Shown: positions 35,229-46,631, numbered from the stretch's first letter. The stretch: 64,000 bases of DNA from Pilaira anomala (GCA_025716855.1 JAIXMQ010000094.1:1-64000), one strand, 5' to 3'. Notes: generated from the letters alone by a model not told the origin. Made by a program: numbers and translations.

Positions 35229-35922
35229 CACACACATGATAATAAAGAAATCAGCTGTGTCCTTCTCCCAAAATAAATCATAAAAGCGATTACAATTACA
35301 TTACGTTATATGCTGGTACAACGCGTGAATAAGATATATTTTTTTACTCTTCTTAATTGATGTAGTGTAATAATGATACCATTTTTTTTTTTTTTTTTGA
35401 TGATGATGATGCAGCTTTTAAAAAGGTAGAAAAGAAATCAAGACCGTACAAATATAGATAAATATTATATTAGAGTGTAACTATTATATATGTTGTAACA
35501 TGTGATGCAAAGTATCGTCATTCTGTGTACACACACAACATAACATTTACTACTAGAAAATAAATAAAAAGGAAGTCAATTGCTTTCACAAGTATTTGGT
35601 TTCAGTGTCTATTTGAATTTAGAGCGGGCTGTACCTGATTAAAATGTACAACAACAATAACAAAAATAAAGTCCAAAAAAAAATGCTGTTTTTTTTTTTA
35701 CTCTTTAAAGTTTTGAACTCAGTAGGTGATCCCTTTTAAGGCCATGGTTACCTCAGTAACCTTTTCTCTCTCTCTCTCTCTTTTTTTTTTTTTTTTCCTA
35801 TCTTTCTCTTTCTCTCTTTTTCTCTCTATATTATTATTTACCCTTTATTTATACCCAACTTCTTTTTTTTAAATTAAAAAAAAAAAATTTTTTTTTCTGT
35901 AAAAAATCAAAATAATTAAATC
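34274..35922. other. Spacer with microsatellites
   Basis: This is a divergent spacer between the ISC1-like gene and the Zn-cluster regulator. It holds (AC)n repeats near 34700-34722 and 35194-35236, several T and A runs over 15 bases, and a CT-rich tract (35766-35830) before the Zn-cluster gene. No coding region is seen. Confidence 0.5.
35194..35236. repeat. (AC)n microsatellite
   Basis: About 21 AC units with one GC interruption lie in the spacer upstream of the Zn-cluster regulator. Confidence 0.9.
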
Positions 35923-38717
35923 ATGCCACCACCACAACCACCACCAAAAGAAAAACCAGCAGTGACAGAAGATGTCAACAAAAATAAAAAACCTGTTGCA
36001 AATCAAAAAAGACAAAAAATCGTAAAAGCATGTAAAGATTGTAGAAGAAGAAAGGTAAATAAATAAACAAAAAAGTAGAAAGAAATCAGTAATATGAATT
36101 AAAAAAAAAAAAAAAAACTTAGGTGAAATGTGACGGTGCAACACCTTGTGGTACATGTAGAAGATCATCCATACAGTGTATATTTGAATCTACTTCACCA
36201 AAAAGAGGAACTTCTAAACATTATATTGAGTCATTAGAGAATAGACTTTCGGTTATGGAGAAAGCAATGAATTCTCTAAGTGGGCCTACTGCTGAATTAG
36301 TGAAAGAGGCAGTTCGTAGGCAAGAAGAGCAACAGCAATTACAGCAACAGCAATTACAGCAATTACAGCAACAGCAGGTTACTATACCAACCAGTCCAGG
36401 TAACTAGGATAATAAATGCAATTTAAATGTACTTACTCTCTCAAATAGATGCATTGATAAAAGCAGAGGATAGATACATGTTGAATGAATTTGGTAGTCC
36501 TTCTTATATTCAAGAATACTACCAACAAGAATCATCTCAATCCAGTACATCATCACCAAAGAGCATGGACAGTCAACAAGATGAGATAGAGATTCAAAAT
36601 CATTTAAAGTTTTATTTGATACAAATTCAACCTTATTTCCCATTATTTGTTCCATCCTATTTTAATCGACAGTATACAGCTCATGAATTACCCAAAATCT
36701 TGATTTATTCAATGTGCGCCTTATCTTGTTTATTTCAACAAATGGAGGAACATTTTGGATATTATCAAAGAGCAATGATTATATTGGATGAATGTATTGG
36801 TAGACCTTCTATTTCACTTGTTCAAACATTATTGATTTTAATCAAATATAAGGAATATTCAAATACAATCAATTATTTCTCTGATACAAAAAGTTTAATT
36901 ACACGTACAATTGAATTATGTAAAATATTAAATCTACAACAAATCAACACTAATAATCATGATTCGATTACTGAAACTAGAAAGAGAACCTATTGTATGG
37001 TATTTACTTATAACACCCTATTAAGGTAATAATAATTCAAAACAATCGACTTTATTAGGAAATTAATATTTTTTTTTTTTTTTTTTGTAGTGTTGAACAA
37101 GGTATGTTTAACGAATTAGGTTTAACAACAGATCATTTACCTTGTACTGTAACTGATGAATCAACTGTGGATTGTCAACGCTATATAATTCAATTCTCAA
37201 ATACATTAAATCAAATTCATCATCATTTATTACGTATGAATCAAAGACAACAATCTCAAAATGATTTACGTAGTCAAGATCAAATTACAGAAGAAAATAT
37301 GGCTATATTTCATTTACAAGTTAAAATTGAAAATGATTTACTTCATTTACCACCTAATCTTATATTAACTTCTTCATCATTTAAAAATCAACCTACTTTC
37401 CCTGCTGAAGATATCCTTGTTACTGTTTCACCCATGACAAGATTACTACACATGTTGTATCATTTAAATATCATTTTATTACACCATCATTATTCTAAAT
37501 ATCCATTACCTACTAGTACTACAGCAACTACTACTACTTATTCACATACCGAAATTTCTTCTCATTCTGCTTCAAGTATTATTCGTCTAGTAGAAGGTCT
37601 CATTCAAGATCCATCTCAAAGTTATCGTTATTCTCCAAGAGGGATTCAATTCATCAATCATTGTGTTTCTTCTGCTTTTACTGTATTACAATTCGATACC
37701 CATAATTCAACTAAAAAAGTCTACCTAGATGAATTTCAACGTTGTGCTCATCTATTACAACGTACAAGTTCTGCTTCTCCTTCAAATGAAATGCGTTCTT
37801 ATGCAAATGAATTGGATTTAAATCTAGATGTTTCTTCCCTAAAAGTATCTTGTCCATCTACTTCTCCATCTCCTACTGCTGAACCAATGAAACCCAGAAG
37901 AAATACAATCTCTCATAGACCCACTGTACCACCTTCCTTATTACAATTATCAAGTGCTGGTGTATCTCAACAATTTTCTTCTATACATCATCCATTACAT
38001 AATATTCATGCTACTCCACTTTCTGTTCAACAACAACAATCTTCACCAATACAACAAACACCACCACCACCACCACCACCACAGCAACAGCAACAGCATT
38101 ATCCCATGTTGCGTGGTTCAACTCAATCTTGTAATGACCTAAGATCTCTAAATAGATCACATAAACTTTCTCCTCCTCCTCCTCCACCCATCGCAACCCA
38201 ATTCACTTCAAATTCATTTACACAACATCGTAAACCGGTAGGATCAGTCATATCCTCCAGTACCACCAGTAGTTCACAAGGACCTTATCGAGCCAATACG
38301 GTAAGAAACGTATCACCTTCTATACCGTATATGAAACCATACGATACAACGACCCCACCACCTACTATGACCCAATCCTCGGGTTACCCACGTCAACCGA
38401 CTGTAGGTAAGATGAAGCGTATTAAAAAGAGTGTATCTGTTCAAGGCATTTCAAATACATATCGTCTTCAACAACAATTCCAACAACAAGAACAATTTCA
38501 ATTGTATCAACAACAACAGTTACAGTTACAACAACAACAGATGGCGAATTATTTAGGAAATCAAATGCTTCATAGACCTTATCAACCTACTTTTGATGAT
38601 AAGTATATGACCGATCAACAGGATTTCTCTTTAAATGTAGATGAATTGAATTTCTTAACTGCTTTTCCTGCTTTGGATGATCAACAACAAAGATCTGAAG
38701 GACATCAATTATTATAA
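35923..38717 (+). CDS. Zn(II)2Cys6 fungal-type transcription factor
   Basis: Four exons, 35923-36054, 36123-36399, 36449-37025 and 37091-38717, give 870 residues. The binuclear zinc cluster spans the first intron: CKDCRRRK joined to VKCDGATPCGTC, then RRSSIQC, with the exact C-x2-C-x6-C-x5-C-x2-C-x6-C spacing. A short coiled-coil dimerisation stretch follows (HYIESLENRLSVMEKAM), then a Gln-rich linker. Residues about 180-430 look like the fungal-specific middle homology region, with QPYFPLFVPSYFNRQ typical of its start. The C-terminal 400 residues are low-complexity Pro/Gln/Ser, as in activation domains. Target genes cannot be inferred. The intron inside the zinc cluster is a common fungal arrangement. 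Confidence 0.9.
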
Positions 38718-38876
38718 TAAATACCCTTTTCTTTTTTTTTTTTTTTTTTTGTTTATTTATATTTAAAATGGTTATTGTACAACAAAAAATATATATATGG
38801 GTCATTTTACATACGTGTAAACAAAAATAAAAATAAAAATAAAAATAAAAAAAAAAGTATTTACATGTATATTTTT

Positions 38877-39386
38877 TTAGTTTGGTGGATGAGATGGTAT
38901 AGGTGGTCTATGACGAGTTCTTAAGATAGAAACCAGATCATCCAGTACTCTACCTTTTTCACCAACCACTTTTTGAGGTACAAGAGAAGATTTTGAATTA
39001 TTACTTTTTGTTGTTGATATAGGTTCTACTAATTTACTACCACTACTAAACATCTTTTTCTTATTACTTTCTTGTTGCTGTTGTTGTTCTTGGTCTGCTA
39101 ATAATTCATTAATCTTTCTCTTTAATGCTTCATTTTCACTCTCCAAATGTTCCATACGCGCAGGCCAATCTACCATCGAATTCACTTTGGCCTCTAATTC
39201 TTTTACATACCGTTCCTTTCTTTGACGAAACGCTCTTTGTGCCGCTCGGTTTTGTTCCGCTCTACGACTTTCTATCACCGTCTTTTTTATAGGTGAAACT
39301 GAGCGTGATCCTTCTCTATTGGTTTCTTCTTTGACTTTAGTTATTTCTTCTGTAGTAGTTGCACTAGATGAAGATGGACTTGACAT
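38877..39386 (-). CDS. AP-1/Yap-like bZIP transcription factor
   Basis: A single exon codes for 169 residues. The basic region RRAEQNRAAQRAFRQRKERY has the fungal Yap/Pap1 signature N-x2-A-Q-x2-F-R (Gln in place of the usual Ala in the DNA-contacting motif), followed by a leucine-zipper heptad stretch (VKELEAKVNSMVDW, then MEHLESENEALKRKINELL). The protein is much shorter than Yap1 or Pap1, and I do not see the Cys-rich redox domains, so it is unlikely to sense peroxide by that route. Known Yap-type proteins prefer TTACTAA or TTACGTAA sites; two copies of the second lie just upstream of this gene (39495-39528). It is convergent with the Zn-cluster regulator. Confidence 0.9.
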   Translation of the reverse strand: MSSPSSSSATTTEEITKVKEETNREGSRSVSPIKKTVIESRRAEQNRAAQRAFRQRKERYVKELEAKVNSMVDWPARMEHLESENEALKRKINELLADQEQQQQQESNKKKMFSSGSKLVEPISTTKSNNSKSSLVPQKVVGEKGRVLDDLVSILRTRHRPPIPSHPPN

Positions 39387-39494
39387 TGTTTTAATTTTTT
39401 TTTTTTAAAAAAAAAAGGAGGGGAGAAAGAGAGAGAGAAAAAAAAAAAAATAATAACAAAAAAAAAAATTTACTATCAGTTCTCACGAAAAAAA

Positions 39495-39528
39495 TTACGT
39501 AATATTTAAAAATTTATTTATTACGTAA
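39495..39528. promoter_or_regulatory. Two TTACGTAA palindromes (Yap-type sites) upstream of the bZIP gene
   Basis: Perfect TTACGTAA sequences sit at 39495-39502 and 39521-39528, about 110-140 bases before the bZIP start codon on the minus strand. They are 26 bases apart start to start, close to two and a half helical turns. TTACGTAA is an established binding site of fungal Yap-type bZIP proteins, so autoregulation is plausible. That they act on this gene is inference. Confidence 0.5.
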
Positions 39529-40115
39529 TCGTCACAAGAGAGGCGGTTTCCGAAAATGGTTTAATTCAGAAAGTAATTCACTCTGGTAATCAAAACAAAG
39601 AAGAGATATAATCCATTATAAACTTTTTATTGTATTTTGAAAGCATCAAATATTCTCTACCTTACGCACCTAAAAAGTTCATTTCACTACAAGTAGTAGT
39701 GAAACATTTGCTGGTACGAAATTCGTCAATAAGAACATACTTTTCTAAAAGTGTTTGGAATTCACGGCTTCAAATTGGCTCATGTTATTTCATATGAGGA
39801 GCGAACCAATTTTATAAGAGAAACAATTAATAAGGCTTCTTCATTCGATTATCGTCTCTTGATAATATAGGCTGAAAGCCTAAGCTTAGTAGGCAGGCCA
39901 AGTTTAAAATGACGGAAAACTTTGATTAAATTAAAAGATCGGAAAAATTCTCCTTACATGGTGTAAAAAAACAAGAGTCTTGATATATCCTGTCGAGTCT
40001 TTAAGTTTTCTCTGTTTCGTTTCTTATATTTTTCAGTCTTCTCTTTTTGTTCTTTCAACATCAACAGCATACCGAGTTTCTGTATCGTTTCTTTTTTATT
40101 AACACCGAATCGCCA
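39529..40115. other. Intergenic
   Basis: No gene is seen. The last 100 bases (about 40010-40100) are pyrimidine-rich, as in leaders of other genes in the window, and precede the candidate small gene. Confidence 0.4.
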
Positions 40116-40536
40116 ATGCCATCAGTCAACAAGATTGTTCTTCGGAACCGAGTAGAGCAGGTGTGTATAGATTAACCACTCTTGCCCAACGAGTAAGCAA
40201 CAAATATTTTGGTATCCAATCTGGAAATCTTTAGTAACTCTAACAGAAAAAAAAAAAAAGTTACTTGAATTGGATGGCTGGGCGCGTAATAGTGTGATCC
40301 CTTCCCTCCCTCGTACTCTTCTTCGATAGAGAGAGATTCAGGCCTGTTCGAGATACTGGAAACAGCTTCATCAACAACAAATGAAATCCCGAGTCCAAAT
40401 TCCTTCTAAGGACACATCCCGAGATCATCAGGTCATATTAGAAGCGCGTTGTTTATTCCCGCGCACAGATTATTACAGTTTGAGCAAGATTAAGACAAAT
40501 TCTAGTGATTTTTTTAATTTAAAAGGATATTTCTGA
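40116..40536 (+). CDS. Possible two-exon small gene, unknown product
   Basis: An ATG at 40116 (MPSVNKIVLRNRVEQ) runs to a CAG|gtgtgt donor at 40160. A gatag acceptor before 40330 continues in phase with REIQACSRYWKQLHQQQMK, then residues to a TGA at 40534-40536, giving 83 residues. Exon lengths (45 and 207) keep the frame, the leader is CT-rich, and an aataaa-type sequence follows the stop. The 169-base intron is long for this genome and the donor is not the favourite gtaag. The family is not recognised. Confidence 0.4.
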
Positions 40537-40768
40537 TTATAAAGTAAAGAAACGAGCAGCATTTTTATTTCTCCAAATAATTTATAAATAAAGAGTGTAT
40601 GCTCACAATCATACAACAAAATAATTTACATGGCAACAGAATAACAAAAATGGAAAGTTATATTGGAGGAACTAATAATAATAATTCAGGCACAAAAAAA
40701 AAAAAAAAAATAGCTTTTTTTACAAATAAATGATAAAGATGATATATAAAAGATGGTTGATTCCTCGC

Positions 40769-41834
40769 TTATTGTTGGTTACTGCTGTTAATAGTTGCAT
40801 TTGAGAAATGATCATCCATTGATTTATTGTAACGAACAGGTTGTTCTCCAGGCAAACCATGACCACTACCATCAAATATCTCGATAGGGCATCCAAGTAC
40901 TTTTGATAGATGAAAAGAGTTATTAGGATTTACTAAATTATCCCAGGTACCCGTCATAACCAAGACAGGAATATGTGCTTCCTTGATCTTCAATAATCGA
41001 GCATCTGAAACATAATGAGTTAAACAAGCTGCAGTTTGTCCAATATTACCCGTTAAAGTTTGAGGTCTACTACGCTCAAGTCTTGCCAAGTAACTATCAA
41101 TAAATAAATCCCGGTTGGTTTCAAAGTGCGCATGTGCTTCTTCTTTAGGTTTTTCTGATAACCATTCAGCTGGATAAATAAGTGATAAAGCATGTCCTAC
41201 TTTTAATTTTGGATCTTTAATAAATACAAGTCGACCCAATGTTGTAACTGCTTTCCACTTGAGTCAAATTTCATTTTTTTTTTTTTTGTTAGTATGTCTA
41301 GGTATATGTATATAAATTTTATTTTCATCAAACTTACAGGTGGTATTTGTCTACCGGATGTAGTGCTTGTTAATATCAAAGATTGAATTCGTTCAGGCCA
41401 AGTGCTGGCTAATTCCAATGCAATCATACCGCCCATCGAAACACCATTCACATGAATTTTATCTTTCCAACCCACATGATCCAATAAGTCAATTAAATCT
41501 TGTGCCATTTGTGATGTACTATATAATCCACTGGGTGCATCGGATAGTCCCATACCACGGTTCTCAAAAATTAATACTGTATATTTTCCTGTCTCTGCTA
41601 AATACTTTGTTTGATTTTCCCAAGCCAAGCATGAAGAATTTAAACCTATTGTTTTTTTTTTTTTGTTAAAATAGCTCGCTGCCAAGATATAATATGAGTA
41701 TAATACTTGCCCATGATAAGTACAACATGTTGAGGTCCATTGCCATGAAGTTCGTAATAAAGTTTTATTCCTGGTGCCTCTCTGTCAGCTGCTACTGTAG
41801 CGTACCCTGTTTCAGTTACCGTAGATAAAGACAT
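40769..41834 (-). CDS. Alpha/beta-fold hydrolase
   Basis: Three exons, 41834-41711, 41645-41338 and 41257-40769, give 306 residues. The oxyanion region is VVLIMGLNSSCLAWENQ. The nucleophile elbow is VNGVSMGGMIALELA (GxSxG with Ser). The acid is likely the Asp in VMTGTWDNLVNP and the base the His in DGSGHGLPG. The substrate is unknown; fungal relatives are annotated as esterases, epoxide hydrolases or lipid hydrolases. The first intron (41710-41646) begins with GC: the border is ATGG|GCAAGT, and frame and family resemblance (LIMGLN) require this donor. This is the second GC-AG intron in the window. Confidence 0.88.
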
Positions 41835-42283
41835 GATAATATGAAAAAGAAAAAGTATAAAAGAAGAAAAAAAGAAAAAATCTTACGCACATGAAATAAA
41901 GCTAATAAATGTCTTCTTTGGTCGGACCAACTAATCTACCGCATTTATGCTTATATTTTTGTATTCCAATTTTTCAATGCAGTGGGAAATAGAAAGAATA
42001 AAATTACGTTTTGAAGTAAGCTTAAGAGTATAATGTCATCATCATCAAGTGTTTTATCATGACTAAGTCGTAGAAAGATGAACCGCTATAGAACACTTTT
42101 CTTTTAACTTTTTCATGTATACATACCTACATCCAGGTCGGGACAGTCACGAGAATGTCACACGTTTTTCGTATCTACTGTTTACTTTTTTTTTAGCAAG
42201 AAAAATATGCTCACTTCACACTCTTTTTATCTGTTTATTATTCCCTTTTCTCTTTCTTTTTTTTTTTCTTTTATTATCCCAGA
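41835..42283. promoter_or_regulatory. Divergent spacer, hydrolase and PHO85
   Basis: These 449 bases separate the starts of the minus-strand hydrolase and the plus-strand kinase, and should hold both promoters. A pyrimidine-rich stretch directly precedes the kinase ATG. No defined site is recognised. Confidence 0.4.
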
Positions 42284-43165
42284 ATGACAACAAATGAACA
42301 AAAATACCTAAGACAAGAAAAGTTGGGAGAAGGAACGTACGCAACAGTATTTAAAGGAAAGAGTAGAGCGAATGGAGATATTGTAGCATTGAAAGAGATT
42401 CATCTTGATGCAGAAGAAGGAGCACCTTCTACTGCTATTCGTGAAATATCACTCATGAAAGAATTAAAGCACACGAATATTGTTCGACTCTATGATGTGA
42501 TTCATACAGAGAGTAAGCTTATGCTCGTTTTTGAATTTATGGACCAAGACTTGAAGAAATTTATGGATACCACCGCAAGATCTACACATGGTGCATTAGA
42601 TACAGCTACAATTAAATCATTTTTGTTTCAATTGTTAAAGGGTATTGCTTATTGTCATGAAAATAGAGTTCTTCATAGAGATTTAAAGCCACAAAATTTA
42701 TTAATTAATAAGCATGGTGAATTAAAATTGGGTGATTTTGGCTTAGCTCGTGCTTTTGGTATACCCGTTAATACTTTTTCAAATGAAGTAGTTACGCTTT
42801 GGTATAGAGCTCCAGATGTATTATTAGGTTCTCGTATGTATTCTACATCAATTGATATTTGGTCAGCCGGTTGTATTATGGCAGAAATGTATACTGGTAG
42901 ACCCTTATTTCCTGGTACAACAAATGAAGATCAATTACAAAAGATATTTAGAATGATGGGTACACCTACTGAACAAACTTGGCCAGGTGTAACTCAATTA
43001 TCTGAATATAAACAACCTCATGTCATTTATCCACAACAAAATATATCTCAAATCTTACCAAATATGGATGCAACTGGTCTTGATTTATTAAATCGTATGC
43101 TTCAATATCAACCACAATTAAGAATATCTGCTAAAGAAGCATTAAATCACCCTTATTTCTATTGA
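42284..43165 (+). CDS. PHO85: Cyclin-dependent protein kinase PHO85
   Basis: A single exon codes for 293 residues. All kinase landmarks are present: glycine loop [13 protein letters not shown], catalytic Lys in VALKEI, the cyclin-binding helix [16 protein letters not shown], catalytic loop [30 protein letters not shown] and [18 protein letters not shown] together with [10 protein letters not shown] and the WYRAPDVL ending is characteristic of PHO85 rather than CDC28, and matches the yeast protein closely. It pairs with several cyclins to regulate phosphate response, glycogen metabolism and morphology. In the activation loop Ser replaces the phosphorylatable Thr of CDK1, as in yeast Pho85. The absence of introns is unusual among its neighbours. 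Confidence 0.95.
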   Translation: MTTNEQKYLRQEKLGEGTYATVFKGKSRANGDIVALKEIHLDAEEGAPSTAIREISLMKELKHTNIVRLYDVIHTESKLMLVFEFMDQDLKKFMDTTARSTHGALDTATIKSFLFQLLKGIAYCHENRVLHRDLKPQNLLINKHGELKLGDFGLARAFGIPVNTFSNEVVTLWYRAPDVLLGSRMYSTSIDIWSAGCIMAEMYTGRPLFPGTTNEDQLQKIFRMMGTPTEQTWPGVTQLSEYKQPHVIYPQQNISQILPNMDATGLDLLNRMLQYQPQLRISAKEALNHPYFY

Positions 43166-43179
43166 TATTGAATAAATAA

Positions 43180-43182
<3 letters not shown>

Positions 43183-43216
<34 letters not shown>
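43183..43216. repeat. (TA)n microsatellite between PHO85 and CCT6
   Basis: A TA run of about 16 units lies in the 130-base spacer between the convergent stop codons of PHO85 (+) and CCT6 (-), so it is in or near both 3' UTRs. Confidence 0.85.
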
Positions 43217-43218
<2 letters not shown>

Positions 43219-43295
43219 TATATTATACTATACTTGATTTTTATTTTCATTTTATTTTTTTTTAATATATATATAAATTTCATTCTACTACTTAT

Positions 43296-45277
43296 TTACT
43301 CTCCAAGTTGAGGTCCCTTTAATGAAGTTCTACCAGCACGCATCATTTCATCTACCAATAAAAGATTACTTGCAATAACAGAACATGAATGAAGCATATG
43401 ACGATGAACACGATAGTTATTCCAGATACCTTCAAGCTTAGGATCCATTGTTTCACCAGTTTTTAAATCAACACCAACAATATGTCCATCCATATGTTCT
43501 TCTTGTAAAGCAACAATAACATCTTGTGCATCAAAACCTGCATTTTGTGCCAAAACCTTAGGAATCACCAACATAGCATCAGCAAAAGCTTGAATACCCA
43601 TCTTGGCACGTCCTTTAACTTCCTTTTTATATTGAATTAAATGTTGAGAAAGTGCTACTTCAAATGCTCCAGCACCAGGAACAACACATTTATCTTCAAT
43701 TGCATTCTTTACAGCACGAAGACCATCACGAACTGCATCATTAATTTGTGCAATTGTATGAGGATTGGGACCCTTAATCAAGATAGTAACACTATAAGGA
43801 TCTTTGACATCTTCAATAAATGTATATTTATCTTCTCCCAAGACTTGTTCATAAACTAATCCTGCATAACCAAGTACATCAGGTGTTAAATCATCAACTG
43901 AATTTTGTGCTACACCACCAACTGTCAATTGAAGACGTTCCATATTTCTTCTCTTGGCTCTACGAAGGGCCAAAATACCATTCTTAGCCAAGATATCAAG
44001 TGAAAGGGGATCAATACCCTTTTGGTTCACAATAACAAATCCACGACCGGCATGTTCTCCACTACAAACCTCATTTTTGAATTCAACTAAACGACGCACC
44101 TTATCATCAACATGTTTACGTTCACTTTCTACCAATTTGTCACGTTGTTCAGGTGTAGAATAAAAGAATCCAGAGTTAATCTCGGATTTCTCATATTCAA
44201 GACTAACATTCAATGTCAAAATAAATGCATCCTTTACTTTCTTGGGCATATCAGGGTGACGTGCACCATGATCCATAACAAGACCACGAATCAATTTGGA
44301 TTCAGAATCAGAACGATGTTGCATCTTCATGATTTCAACCATATGAAGATCAATAGGTTCTCCTTCACGACGAATAGCTAATACTGCATCAACAACAGCT
44401 TCAGTTAATGTATCGGCTAAAGCACGGTGAACCTTGGTACGAAGAGAGGTACGGGCAACTGATACAAGTAATTCACGATCAATAACAACATCCTTGGTCT
44501 TGAAATCTTCCAAAAACTATTTTTTTTTTTTTTTACGTTAATTTGACACGAGAACTTAAGTTTTTTTTTTCTCTCTTTTTTTTTTTTACCTTGAGGGCTT
44601 CCTTCTTGGCAAGGTCATAACCTTCAGTAACAACGCGAGGATGAAGACCTTCAGAAATATAACGTTCAGCTTGCTTTAAAAGTTCACCAACTAATAAAAC
44701 AATAGAAGTAGTACCATCACCAGTGATCTCATCTTGAGCAATAGATGCCTTTGCAATCATGGCGGCAGTAGGATGTTGAATTTGCTATTTTAAAAAAAAA
44801 ACGTGTTAATTTCAGTAAACGAAAAACTCAACCACCTATTATTATTTTTTTCTTTAAAAATACTTTACCATCTCACTCAATAAAACTTTACCATCCTTGG
44901 TAAGTTTAATACCACCAGCACCATCAACCAACCTAGTGTGATACAAAAAGTTTAGTTCATGTCAAAAAATTTTAGAAAAAAAAAAAAAAGATGATGATGA
45001 CACGAGAATAAAAAAAAAAACCATGCTTTTTTTTTTTATCATCATCTTGTAGACCTTCTTACATTTTAATGGTTCCTCTAGGGCCCAAGTTGGATTTTAA
45101 TACATCTTGTAAACCGATCGCGGCAGTAATGTTGAGCTGGAGTGCTTGACCACGTCTAGCTACATCCGAGTTGGGATTAATCATTTTCAAAGCAGAGGAC
45201 GCCCTAACAAAAATAGATTCATACGTTAATAAAACATGTCAGCCTTATTCAAATAACCTTTTGCTTTTGGCTTACAT
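43296..45277 (-). CDS. CCT6: Chaperonin TCP-1 zeta subunit (CCT6)
   Basis: This is a subunit of the cytosolic TRiC chaperonin that folds actin and tubulin. The exons read are 45277-45276 (only the bases AT), 45203-45063, 44932-44869, 44784-44590 and 44516-43296, giving 540 residues, the normal length. Group II chaperonin motifs are present: [57 protein letters not shown] and VVPGAGAFE. The first exon contributes only AT of the start codon; a 72-base intron (gtaagcc ... gttag) precedes the G. Without splicing, the ATG would be followed at once by TAA. An internal Met eight codons in (MINPNSDV) is an alternative start. The next intron also splits an ATG as AT|G (KM in GTIKM). Confidence 0.93.
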
Positions 45278-45532
45278 TTTTCCTATATATTTCTAGTCTT
45301 TTTGGAAAAATAAAAATAAAAAAAGAAGGAGAATGAAGGATGTGGAAAGATCTTTTTTTTTTTTTTTTTTATAATAGAAAAAAAATTCTCGAAACACCTC
45401 TGCTCCTCGCGATACGTCACCTGAAAGGAAAGGAAAATGAGGCGGATTATCAATTGGAAAACCTTTTTTTTTTTTTCTTCTTTTTTGTATTCCAATAGCT
45501 TTTTACACCCTTTTTTTTCACTCTTCATTGAC
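45278..45532. promoter_or_regulatory. Shared divergent promoter, CCT6 and SANT-like gene
   Basis: Only about 255 bases separate the CCT6 start (-) from the start of the SANT-like gene (+), so one region must serve both. It contains a run of T near 45354-45370 and near 45463-45476. No specific factor site is recognised. Confidence 0.5.
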
Positions 45533-46579
45533 ATGACAAATAACATCTTTGTACCTCAAACGTTTAACGGTGAGCGTATGGTAAATGTGAACCTACCTAA
45601 TCGTAGGGTAGGTAATCAACCTATGAATGAGTCATCAACTACTGCACCGACAAATCCTAATACCAGTACTCCTGCTGCTCCTTCTGGTTCTGGTTCTGGT
45701 TCTACTGCCACTACACCTACCAGTACAACAACAACAGTAGTTCCAACGCGACTCAGAATAGCGCCTGCTGTTGCAGAAGCAACGAGTCCGAAAAGCTTAA
45801 AGATAAAAGCCTCTAATCCACCTCCACCTCCGCCTTCTGCTTCTTTTGCACCGCCTCCTCCTTCTTCTTCTTTTGTACAGCCTTCGTCTTCTTTTGCTCC
45901 ACCACCACCACCACCACCTAATACTAATTTTTCATCAAAACCAGTCCCTTATTCTCCACATACCACAAAAACCTTTCAAAAATACTGGTCCGAAGCAAAC
46001 ATTGCCGTCCTTATTCAGTTACATCGTAAATACTTTAATAACAATTCCAACGACCCAAACCTAGACAACACATGGTCACTTTTGACTAAAGAATATAATG
46101 CCATTACGTGTGAAGATCGATCCAAACAAACCGTTAAAAAGAGATGGAATAAAGTCATGAGAAAATATAATGCGGAAAGATGCTGTCTTCAGATTCAAAA
46201 AACTTCCTCACAACAAATGCCACCTGTATCTTATTGGAATCATTTTCTTTACTTGGATGGTTACTTGAGTCATTTACCTATACCAGATGATAGTTTATAT
46301 ATCAGACACGATGATGAGGATGAGGATGAAGATTATGATTTAGTGGGCGTACCTGAAAAAAAGAGAAAATTGGATACAAGTAAGGTCCTGGAATCTCTTT
46401 TGGAACAAACGATGGCTAGACAACAATCTCAAATTGATTCAATCAAGACACATTATGATGATATGAATAAAATGAACCTAAAGTTTGTAGATATGTGTGA
46501 AAAGGTTACTTTAAGGAATCAATCCAATGAATCTCGTTTTTTGGATTTATTAGAAAAAGTATACAACAAGACTGAATAA
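45533..46579 (+). CDS. Myb/SANT-like (trihelix/MADF-type) DNA-binding protein
   Basis: A single exon codes for 348 residues. The N-terminal 145 residues are low-complexity Pro/Ser/Thr with Gly-Ser repeats and several poly-Pro runs. Residues about 150-225 carry a three-helix domain of Myb/SANT-like type: KYWSEANIAVLIQLHRKYF, NTWSLLTKEYNAI, then KQTVKKRWNKVMRKY, with the regularly spaced Trp residues. An acidic patch (DDEDEDEDYD) precedes a basic nuclear signal (PEKKRKLD), and the end is a predicted coiled coil. It is probably a nuclear DNA-binding protein; targets are unknown. An earlier in-frame ATG at 45437 would add a Phe-rich stretch and lies in the shared promoter, so 45533 is preferred. 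Confidence 0.7.
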   Translation: MTNNIFVPQTFNGERMVNVNLPNRRVGNQPMNESSTTAPTNPNTSTPAAPSGSGSGSTATTPTSTTTTVVPTRLRIAPAVAEATSPKSLKIKASNPPPPPPSASFAPPPPSSSFVQPSSSFAPPPPPPPNTNFSSKPVPYSPHTTKTFQKYWSEANIAVLIQLHRKYFNNNSNDPNLDNTWSLLTKEYNAITCEDRSKQTVKKRWNKVMRKYNAERCCLQIQKTSSQQMPPVSYWNHFLYLDGYLSHLPIPDDSLYIRHDDEDEDEDYDLVGVPEKKRKLDTSKVLESLLEQTMARQQSQIDSIKTHYDDMNKMNLKFVDMCEKVTLRNQSNESRFLDLLEKVYNKTE

Positions 46580-46596
46580 TAAAATCGTAGTTATGT

Positions 46597-46631
<35 letters not shown>

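Noticed and set aside
43641..44381. Open frames on the plus strand opposite CCT6
   Set aside because: The minus-strand CCT6 protein is fully conserved here; the antisense frames have no family resemblance.
45437..45532. Earlier in-frame ATG for the SANT-like protein
   Set aside because: The added residues are Phe/Ser-rich products of T runs and would sit inside the short divergent promoter shared with CCT6.
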